Assembly: GCA_937958735.1 (NCBI GenBank)
Contig: CALGNG010000084.1
Coordinates: forward strand, 1 to 9,794
Reading direction: 5' to 3'
Origin: an uncultured Aquimarina sp.
GTDB lineage: Bacteria > Bacteroidota > Bacteroidia > Flavobacteriales > Flavobacteriaceae
DNA length: 9,794 bases
Shown here in pieces: positions 1 through 7,100 of the stretch. Below the pieces are notes generated by a model. That model did no database searches. It was not told where the DNA came from and saw only the letters and a list, made by a program, of their open reading frames with translations. The stretch's first letter is position 1; each line of letters starts with the position of its first letter. Position numbers and translations under genes: made by a program.

Positions 1-155
1 CTCTAGGAGGAGCACATAGGGATCCAGAAGCTACTTTTGGACGTATACAAAACAAAATTTTGGAAACTTACGCATCTCTAAAAAACTTATCCCCAGACGA
101 TTTAATAACCCAGCGTATCGATAAATATTCGGACATGGGAGTATTTAAAGAATAA
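1..155 (+). CDS. accA: Acetyl-CoA carboxylase carboxyltransferase subunit alpha, 3' end only
   Basis: Only the last 50 codons are present; the gene begins upstream of the window. The first complete codon is at position 3 and the stop TAA is at 153-155. The visible protein starts LGGAHRDPEATF and ends DKYSDMGVFKE. Both match the conserved C-terminus of AccA (typical form EPLGGAHRD..ATF ... K(F/Y)..MG.F). In the known pathway AccA pairs with AccD to transfer the carboxyl group from carboxybiotin to acetyl-CoA, giving malonyl-CoA for fatty-acid synthesis in the cytoplasm. A strong hairpin with a T-run follows 24 bp after the stop, so the transcript probably ends before dnaB. The accA–dnaB neighbourhood is one I recognise from flavobacteria. 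The catalytic core lies outside the window and cannot be judged. Confidence 0.93.
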   Translation, partial: LGGAHRDPEATFGRIQNKILETYASLKNLSPDDLITQRIDKYSDMGVFKE

Positions 156-178
156 AACCTATTAAATATCGCTAATAG

Positions 179-211
179 AAAAATCTAAGATCAAAAGTCT
201 TAGATTTTTTT
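179..211 (+). terminator. Intrinsic terminator after accA
   Basis: AATCTAAGA and TCTTAGATT form a perfect stem that extends through flanking A/T pairs to about 12 bp (179-190 with 198-209). The loop is 7 nt (TCAAAAG). The 3' arm runs straight into a T-tract at 205-211. The A-tract on the 5' side means it could also stop transcription on the opposite strand. It separates the accA transcript from dnaB. Confidence 0.85.
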
Positions 212-234
212 AGCTCTATTAACAAAATATAGAA

Positions 235-261
235 GTTATCAACAGCTCTATTGTTGGTAAC
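235..261. promoter_or_regulatory. Imperfect palindrome with DnaA-box-like arms upstream of dnaB
   Basis: GTTATCAACA (235-244) and TGTTGGTAAC (252-261) are inverted repeats matching at 9 of 10 positions; the tenth is a T/G pair that would be a U-G wobble in RNA. The spacer is 7 nt. No T-run follows, so it is unlikely to be a terminator. The arms contain TTATCAACA and, on the other strand, TTACCAACA. These differ by one and two bases respectively from the classical DnaA box TTATCCACA. It lies 64 bp before the dnaB start and could be an operator or a leader hairpin. The palindrome is seen directly; any function is inference. I found no convincing Bacteroidota promoter (TTG / TAnnTTTG) in the gap. 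Confidence 0.4.
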
Positions 262-325
262 CAGAAGATAAACGAGGCTGTTAAATATAACCTACAGCTT
301 AACAATTTAGTTACATTCGCATTCT

Positions 326-1879
326 ATGGAAAAAGTGCCCTCAATATCCCAAAATAATTACCCTCCAGGAGAGGTGATTTCTCTTGAAAAAGGGAAATTG
401 CCTCCACAGGCCTTAGATTTAGAAGAGGTAGTACTGGGAGCAATGATGATTGATAAAAAAGGTATTGATGAGGTAATTGATATTTTAAATGCCGATGTGT
501 TTTACAAACAAGGGCATAAATTTATATTCGAAGCCATTGTAAAGCTGTTTGAAGAATCCAGTGCCATTGACTTATTAACAGTTTCTAATCAACTAAAAAA
601 AGATGGTACTCTTGAAAAGTCAGGAGGAGAATATTATCTAATTCAACTTACTCAAAAAGTAGCCTCTTCGGCACATATCGAGTTCCATGCGCGTATTATT
701 CTTCAAAAATACATTCAGCGAAGCTTAATAAAAATTTCTAACGAAATTATAGAAGAAGCCTATGACGAGTCTGTAGATGTATTTGATTTATTAGATGCCG
801 CAGAGTCTAAATTATACGATGTTACCCAAGGTAACATTAAACGATCCTCGGAAACCGCACAAAGTTTAGTAACCCAAGCTAAAAAAAAGATAGAAGAAAT
901 TTCCACACAAGAAGGGATGAGTGGGGTGTCTTCTGGATTTACAAGATTGGATGAGCTTACTTCTGGTTGGCAACCCAGTGATTTAATTATTATAGCAGCT
1001 CGTCCAGGTATGGGTAAAACAGCCTTAACCTTAAGTATGGCTCGTAATATAGCTGTAGGACAAAAAATACCTGTCGCCTTTTTCTCTCTGGAAATGGCAT
1101 CGGTACAGTTAATTACCCGTTTAATTTCTTCGGAAACTGGATTGAGTTCCGAAAAATTAAGAACTGGTAAATTAGAAGACCACGAGTGGAAACAACTAAA
1201 TGTAGGAGTTAAAGATTTGGAATCGGCTCCTTTATTTATAGACGATACCCCCTCTTTATCTATTTTTGATTTACGCGCCAAAGCAAGACGTTTGGCTTCC
1301 CAACATGGAATAAAAATGATTATGATTGATTACTTGCAGTTAATGACGGCAGGAGGATCGGGTAAAAATGGAAACCGTGAACAGGAAATTTCGATGATTT
1401 CTCGAAACCTAAAGGCTTTAGCAAAAGAATTGGCCGTACCAGTAATAGCCTTATCGCAGCTATCGCGTGCTGTGGAAACGCGTGGAGGATCTAAGAGGCC
1501 TCTGTTAAGTGACCTTAGGGAATCTGGAGCGATTGAGCAGGATGCGGATATTGTATCGTTTATTTACCGTCCAGAATATTATAAAATAGACGAATGGGAC
1601 GACGACGAAGCTTCTCCTACACAAGGGCAAGGAGAATTTATTGTAGCCAAACACCGTAATGGTGGTTTGGAAAATATTCGTTTAAAGTTTGTTGGAGAGT
1701 TAGGTAAGTTTGATAACTTAGATGATTTCTCAGCACCAATGGAATTTGGGTCTAGTATGAACGATAATGAGGAAGCAAATCCTTTTGCAACAGGCGGTCT
1801 GCCAACACCAGACCCTAATGATGCTTTTGGAGGAGGTTTTCCAAGTAGTTCTAATGCAGAAGACGATATTCCATTCTAA
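326..1879 (+). CDS. dnaB: Replicative DNA helicase DnaB
   Basis: This is the hexameric 5'-3' helicase that unwinds DNA at the replication fork and recruits primase. The 517-residue protein has the N-terminal DnaB domain at about 25-130 (PPQALDLEEVVLGAMM), a linker helix at about 175-195 and a RecA-like ATPase core at about 200-465. Visible motifs are Walker A ARPGMGKTAL (225-234, Lys231), Walker B MIMIDYLQLM (331-340), LSQLSR (376-381), the H4-type DNA-binding motif SDLRESGAIEQDADIV (395-410) and the arginine-finger segment KHRNG (442-446). There is no intein. An acidic, Gly/Pro/Asn-rich tail of about 50 residues follows and ends AEDDIPF; the last five residues equal the tip of E. coli SSB. 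The start fits the family, since residues 18-45 already align with flavobacterial DnaB, although the exact initiator is not fixed by a ribosome site. It is probably first in a three-gene run, with the next gene 14 bp downstream. Confidence 0.97.
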   Translation: MEKVPSISQNNYPPGEVISLEKGKLPPQALDLEEVVLGAMMIDKKGIDEVIDILNADVFYKQGHKFIFEAIVKLFEESSAIDLLTVSNQLKKDGTLEKSGGEYYLIQLTQKVASSAHIEFHARIILQKYIQRSLIKISNEIIEEAYDESVDVFDLLDAAESKLYDVTQGNIKRSSETAQSLVTQAKKKIEEISTQEGMSGVSSGFTRLDELTSGWQPSDLIIIAARPGMGKTALTLSMARNIAVGQKIPVAFFSLEMASVQLITRLISSETGLSSEKLRTGKLEDHEWKQLNVGVKDLESAPLFIDDTPSLSIFDLRAKARRLASQHGIKMIMIDYLQLMTAGGSGKNGNREQEISMISRNLKALAKELAVPVIALSQLSRAVETRGGSKRPLLSDLRESGAIEQDADIVSFIYRPEYYKIDEWDDDEASPTQGQGEFIVAKHRNGGLENIRLKFVGELGKFDNLDDFSAPMEFGSSMNDNEEANPFATGGLPTPDPNDAFGGGFPSSSNAEDDIPF

Positions 1880-1893
1880 TAGATATAAATAGG

Positions 1894-3186
1894 ATGTTTA
1901 ATTTTAAAATACGTAAAAGCGGTAAGAAAAATAATACTTTTTTATTAGTATTATTAGTTTTTATGACCTCTCTAGTCCATGCCAATTATATTTTGCTGCC
2001 TATGGATGCCGATACCCAAAGCAACCATTTAAAAGCTTATGGGATTACCTATTGGAGTTTACAAAAGCAAATAAAAGTAAAGTGGTTATTAAATTATAGG
2101 GGAGGCTCTTTTTTATTTCCTAATACAGATCAACTCCAAAAAGAGTGTAAAATTAGAGGGGTGTCTTTTGAAATTCTTTCCGATGCCGAAACGCAACAGA
2201 TACTAGAAACCATAAATAGTCCCTCCCAAAATATGGAGGCTATTGTATTGGAAAAAGCGCCCAAAGTAGCCGTGTACTCTCCAGACGGCAAGCAACCTTG
2301 GGACGATGCGGTAACCCTAATCCTAACCTATGCAGAAATTCCTTACGACACTGTTTATGATAAAGAAGTTTTAGGAGACGAGCTAATTGTTTACGATTGG
2401 CTACACCTGCATCACGAAGATTTTACGGGACAGTACGGTAAATTTTACAAGTCCTACAGGTCTGCATCGTGGTATATTAACGAAAAAAGAAGACAAGAAG
2501 AATTGGCTATAAGTTTAGGATATAGCAAAGTATCCCAAGAAAAATTAGCAGTAGCCAAAAAAATAAGAGATTACGTTATAGGAGGGGGCTTTATGTTTGC
2601 GATGTGTAGTGCTACAGAAAGTTTTGATATTGCTCTAAGCGCAGAAGGAGTGGATATTTGCGAGCCTATGTTTGATGGGGATGGGAGCGATCCTAATTAC
2701 CAAGCCGAAATTAATTTTAGAAGAACATTTGCTTTTAAAAATTTTAAATTAGAACGCACTCTTAAATACGATTTTTCTAATATAGATATGACCAATTACC
2801 GCCCAGAAGTAAAAAAGGAATTGGACTATTTTTCTTTAAAAGACTATTCTGCAAAATGGGATCCAATTCCCACTATGCTATGCCAAAATCATACTAATTT
2901 AGTTAAAGGTTTTATGGGGCAGACCACCGCCTTTGCCAGCCATATGGTAAAATCTAATGTATTAATTTTGGGACAAAATAAAATTAATAATGAAGCCCGT
3001 TATATCCACGGAATAAAAGGGAAAGGTTTTTTTACATTTTATGGAGGGCACGATCCAGAAGATTACCAACATAAAGTAGGAGATCCTAAAACAGAATTAG
3101 AATTGCACCCCAATTCGCCAGGATACCGTTTAATATTGAATAATTTATTATTCCCAGCAGCAAAAAAGAAAAAACAAAAGACCTAA
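1894..3186 (+). CDS. Secreted protein of the flavobacterial 'asparagine synthetase B' type; probable ThuA/GATase1-like fold
   Basis: This 430-residue protein has a Sec signal peptide: a basic N-region (KIRKSGKK), a hydrophobic core at 16-28 and a likely cleavage after VHA at residue 30. I recognise it as a family often labelled asparagine synthetase B in flavobacteria. That label is not supported, because there is no Cys2 glutaminase and no ATP-pyrophosphatase motif (SGGxDS). From about residue 122 the pattern suggests a class I glutamine-amidotransferase/ThuA-like fold: a strand KVAVYSP (124-130), a possible nucleophile elbow GGGFMFAMCSAT (230-241, Cys238) and a late FFTFYGGHDPED (379-390), which resembles the terminal G-H-x-P-E segment of ThuA-like proteins. 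The enzymatic role is unknown. The protein ends in a lysine-rich tail, KKKKQKT. It sits 14 bp after dnaB and 10 bp before the next gene, so co-transcription is likely. The CDS and its export are well supported; the fold is inference. Confidence 0.85.
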   Translation: MFNFKIRKSGKKNNTFLLVLLVFMTSLVHANYILLPMDADTQSNHLKAYGITYWSLQKQIKVKWLLNYRGGSFLFPNTDQLQKECKIRGVSFEILSDAETQQILETINSPSQNMEAIVLEKAPKVAVYSPDGKQPWDDAVTLILTYAEIPYDTVYDKEVLGDELIVYDWLHLHHEDFTGQYGKFYKSYRSASWYINEKRRQEELAISLGYSKVSQEKLAVAKKIRDYVIGGGFMFAMCSATESFDIALSAEGVDICEPMFDGDGSDPNYQAEINFRRTFAFKNFKLERTLKYDFSNIDMTNYRPEVKKELDYFSLKDYSAKWDPIPTMLCQNHTNLVKGFMGQTTAFASHMVKSNVLILGQNKINNEARYIHGIKGKGFFTFYGGHDPEDYQHKVGDPKTELELHPNSPGYRLILNNLLFPAAKKKKQKT

Positions 3187-3196
3187 AAATAGACCA

Positions 3197-3715
3197 ATGA
3201 CTATAGATTTTAATTTAATTGCTTTAGTAGTAGTTCCTGCTATAATAGTAGCCTTAGTAGCTCATTTTTCGATGCAGTTAATGCTAAAAAAAGAATTATT
3301 AAAGCAACGCTTTGAGGTGCTAAAAGGAAACCAAAAGGAAGCGTTACCTTTAAAATTACAAGCATACGAGCGTTTTACCCTATTGCTAGAGCGTATTAGT
3401 TTACAAAAACTATTAGTGCGTATTACTCCCGTAGATTCGGATAAGGAAGCGTATAAACATTTATTATTGGCCACATTGGATCAAGAATTTGAACACAATA
3501 CGACACAGCAAATCTATATTTCCGACGATTGTTGGAATGCAATAATATCTGCCAAGTCTACCATAATATCCCAACTACACCAATTGGGTAACGAAGAATC
3601 GGTAACCAATGCCAATTCTTATAGAGAAGTAGGATTACAAAAATTTGCAAATGTTTCTAGCGCCAACCAAATAGCACAGTCTTTTATTAGAAGCGAAGTA
3701 AAGGAGTTGTTTTAG
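3197..3715 (+). CDS. Small membrane-anchored protein, conserved hypothetical (DUF7935-like)
   Basis: The 172-residue protein has one N-terminal hydrophobic helix at about residues 6-27 (FNLIALVVVPAIIVALVAHF). A charged, mostly helical soluble part follows, including LPLKLQAYERFTLLLERIS and an acidic DQEFEHNTTQQIYISDDCW segment. No signal cleavage site is obvious, so it is probably a single-pass inner-membrane protein. It resembles a Bacteroidota-restricted family that I believe is now called DUF7935, but I cannot confirm the accession. No catalytic motif is visible and the function is unknown. The ATG is 10 bp after the previous stop, making it the likely last gene of the dnaB run. The following 163 bp lead into a convergent gene. 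Confidence 0.85.
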   Translation: MTIDFNLIALVVVPAIIVALVAHFSMQLMLKKELLKQRFEVLKGNQKEALPLKLQAYERFTLLLERISLQKLLVRITPVDSDKEAYKHLLLATLDQEFEHNTTQQIYISDDCWNAIISAKSTIISQLHQLGNEESVTNANSYREVGLQKFANVSSANQIAQSFIRSEVKELF

Positions 3716-3758
3716 CGTTTTATAAAGTATCTTTTAAAGTTATACTCTCCATGGTTTT

Positions 3759-3793
3759 ATTGATATTTGTCTCTCTATGGGAAGGATATCAAT
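3759..3793. repeat. Short inverted repeat between convergent genes, possible weak terminator
   Basis: ATTGATAT (3759-3766) and ATATCAAT (3786-3793) are perfect 8-bp inverted repeats with a 19-nt spacer. T-rich sequence lies to the left and A-rich sequence to the right, and a T-run (TCTTTTTTG) lies further on at 3807-3814. The location between converging transcripts (3716-3878) would suit a terminator, but the stem is AT-only apart from one G-C pair and the loop is long. Apart from this repeat I see nothing in the gap. Confidence 0.25.
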
Positions 3794-3878
3794 TATAAAA
3801 ATGGGTCTTTTTTGTTTAGAAAATGCTATTCAATAACTATTGTCTGTAATATTATTTTCGAAATTTGTTAGTAGATAG

Positions 3879-4106
3879 CTAAAATCCAATCTCTTTTTTG
3901 AAAAGATCAAGTACGTTTTTAGCATTTTCTAAATCGGTATTAAAAATATATAATTCTACATTGGACCCTGTAGTTCCAAAACCAGCAAGTCTACCAGATT
4001 CAGTATGGTTTTTAGTAATTGAAGGGATGTTTTGTTGGTCTAACAGATAAGATAGTCTATTTGTTAAAATGGCTGTTCCTGTAAATATTTTTGTATGCTC
4101 GTTCAT
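3879..4106 (-). CDS. DUF2007-type putative signal-transducing protein
   Basis: This is a small 75-residue protein without signal peptide or membrane segment. The layout fits DUF2007 (PF09413): a first strand KIFTGTAI (6-13), a helix spanning residues 14-25 leading into NIPSITKN (26-33), a loop GRLAGFGTTGS (38-48), a strand VELYIFN (50-56) and a final helix DLENAKNVLDLFKKEI (58-73). The family has a ferredoxin-like, PII-reminiscent fold and is named as putative signal transduction. Its ligand is not known, so no function is assigned. It lies 87 bp downstream of the giant ATPase on the same strand. No terminator is evident between them, so readthrough co-transcription is possible, though the gap is long enough for a promoter. 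The start ATG has an A/T-rich leader, usual for Bacteroidota. Confidence 0.8.
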   Translation of the reverse strand: MNEHTKIFTGTAILTNRLSYLLDQQNIPSITKNHTESGRLAGFGTTGSNVELYIFNTDLENAKNVLDLFKKEIGF

Positions 4107-4193
4107 CTGTAATAATTTTAAGTTTTAATAAATAACCAGTGCTTTTTTTTAGATACTCGTTAATTAAAGCTCTAAATCTAGAATTAAGTTAGT

Positions 4194-7100
4194 CTAATTT
4201 TTTAGTCCACTCTTCAATACTTCTTGAATTCCTGCTAAATGTTCGCTAAACTGCATCATTTGCGATAATACTTGTGCCATTTCGTTTTGGTCTCCAAAGC
4301 CTTTTAGTTTATTGTTTTTTACGAATGTGTCTTTTATGGTATTCCAACGTAATGCTTCTTCTGTAGTAATACGTTTAGTAAGTTCTTTAAATTTTAGCAA
4401 ATTGGCTTCGGCAGCACTGGTTAGGGTTTGTGATTCGTTTTCGTAATGCGACAGTAGTAAGGTTTGTAATTCTTCGTTATTCATTACAGGGACTACTTTA
4501 GAGACTAATTTACTCATATCTCTATAAGATCCTTGTAGTTTAAAAGAGGGTTCTGTACGGTAGGCATCGTCCATGGCGGCAGATTTGATATAAGCTTCGT
4601 TAACTCTAAGTACAGTGTCTCTAATAATTACTACTTTATCCAGCACAGCAAGGTAATCTTGGACTTCTTGCTTTGTATGGTTTCCTTTAAGATTAATTCC
4701 GTCTTGGTTTCCAGATTCTACTACTTGTATAAGTTGATAAATATCTTCGAAATACTTACTGCTTAATTGGTGTAAAATAGGATTGGAGGTTAAGGCGTTT
4801 TCTATAAGGCTTAGTTTAAACAAATAGGCAGTATCTCCAATAATATCTCCCAAATTATAAATGTCGGCACGGTTGGCTAACATATCTGGGATTTGAAATT
4901 TATCGCCACTCTCTGTATAAGGATTCCCTGCCATAATTACGCAGAATTTTTTACTGCGAAGGTCATAGGTTTTGGGTTGGCCATTATAAATTCCTTCAAT
5001 TTTTCGAGTACCATCGGCTAAGGATATAAATTTTTGTAAAAATTCAGGATTACAATGCTGTATATCGTCTAGATATAACATTACATTATTTCCCATTTCG
5101 AAAGCTAAATTTAACTTCTTCAATTCTTCTCTAGTGGCAGAATTGGTGGCCGTCATGGGATCTACAGAGGTTACTTCGTGGCCTATTGCTGGGCCGTTAA
5201 TCTTCATAAATACCAAACCTAATCGGTTGGCCATATATTCCATTAAGGTAGTTTTACCATAACCAGGGGGAGAAATAAGTAGCAACATTCCCATACGGTC
5301 GGTACGTTTGTTGTCTCCAACGCTTCCTAATTGCTTGGATAAATTATCTCCAAATAAGGGTAAGTATACTTGGTCTATTAGCTTGTTTCTAACAAACGAC
5401 GAAAGTACTTTGGGAGCAAATTCTTCTAATTTTAATTGTTCTTTTAAGGTATTTGTTACTTCGTGCTTGGCTTCGCGATAAGCATTAAAAGCATGAACCT
5501 CTACAGTAAAGTATTGGTCTAATTGCTCCATAAAATTGTGATAATCAAACTTGAATATGCCGTCTACAATTGTTTGGTGATTTCCTTTTAAGTTTGCAAT
5601 AGAATGAAACGGACTTACATGAATTACCTCTGCATTAGATTCTTTTTTAAATAAAATAAGACATACAATTTCGTGTGCATAGCCTATAAAATCTGGTGTA
5701 TTGGACTTTAAAAAAGCAGTTACCCATTGCGAAACAATAGTAATGGTATCTATGGCTTTTTTTGTAGTTAAGGTTTCGGAACTTATAGATTCGTTAAAAC
5801 GTGTAAGTACTTTTTTAGATTTTAAATATTTAATAAATGCTTCGTATTGTAGGTTTGCTTCTTGACTAATACAAAAACGGTCGTTACTTTGTAATTCGTA
5901 AAATAAATAGGTGGCTATTTGTGTAAAAATAGATGCCTTATTTTCGGAATCAATTACAGGTTTTAATACCACATCTTCCGCTACAACTTCGGATAGTTTG
6001 GTAATTACTTTTAAGTATTCGTTACTCGAAGGAAAGGTGTTTAAAACTTCTCCTGCTGTTTTAATATTATTGTTCCAATAGGTTTTTTGATCTTCTTGTA
6101 AATAGTTCCAAAAATACTGTGCATAAGCACGTATGGTTGGTAAAAATTGCAATAAGCCTAAATCGTGGTTTTTAGTGGCTATTATTTTTAGGATAACGGC
6201 GGCGTCTTCATCATGGACACCTTTTACATAACCTTCAGCATAATTTTTACTACTTTCTGCTCTAACTAATTCTAATAATTCGGTATCATTAAAATCGGTT
6301 AGTTGCTTTTTGGATTCCGAGGTTGTGGAAGTATAGTTTTTGAAAATTTTGTAAGCTAAAAAGGAAGAACGGTATACGTTTTCGTTTTCAGAAATTAGTT
6401 CTTGGTCCCAATACTTTTCAGAAGCCAATAAGGTTTCATTTTCAATACTCTGATAGAAGTCGGTTCCTGTTAAATGGTATTTTAAGGTATGGTCTTTATA
6501 AACAATGGTAAGGTCTAGGGGTTGTTTATTAACCCCAAATTTGTGTTTTCCAAGTTTTATAATATTCTCGCCGTCTTCGTATAGGTCTTGTTTGTCTTTA
6601 AGTTTTCGGGTAGCATCTTCTTTGGCAACTTTTAAACCGGTTTCAATGGCTTCTGCTTTTCCGGCATCGTCTAATTCTTTTAGATTAGTAACAATGTCGC
6701 GGAGCTTATTAATCATTAAATCGGAAGCAAAATAACCGTTAATTTCCACTACGGTTTTAAAGCTCATGGCTTTTTTAGCGACTCCTTTTAAAATACGATT
6801 TGCTGCGTTTTCTAAGGCAATTGCTTTTTTGTTTCTAGCTTCTACTAAACTGTTTTTTCTAGCTTCAAAAGCATTGTAAACCTCTTCTCTTTTTTCAATT
6901 ATTAAACCTATAAATTCTTCAAAATCGGCAAAGCGTCCTTCTAAATCTTCTAATTGTACCGAAACTTTATTTAGTAACTCGTCTGTTTTTTCGGGAGTAC
7001 TGGCAATGTCTAGGTAATTAATAATACTTTGGTCTACTAATTTTAGCTGCGCAGCAAATTCGGCATTAGCTTCTTTAGAACCATAAGATTTTAGGGCTTT

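Noticed and set aside
760..1281. 173-codon open frame on the - strand inside dnaB
   Set aside because: It lies entirely antisense to conserved dnaB ATPase-core codons, its translation shows no domain, and it is best explained as a shadow frame.
3262..3474. 70-codon - strand frame inside the small membrane protein gene
   Set aside because: It is antisense to a well-formed gene in a tight + strand run; its translation is Ser/Asn/Cys-rich and shows no family resemblance.
4107..4193. Possible terminator in the gap after the ATPase gene
   Set aside because: A run of eight T is present on the + strand (A on the transcribed strand's RNA) with no stable stem next to it, so it would not terminate the leftward transcript.
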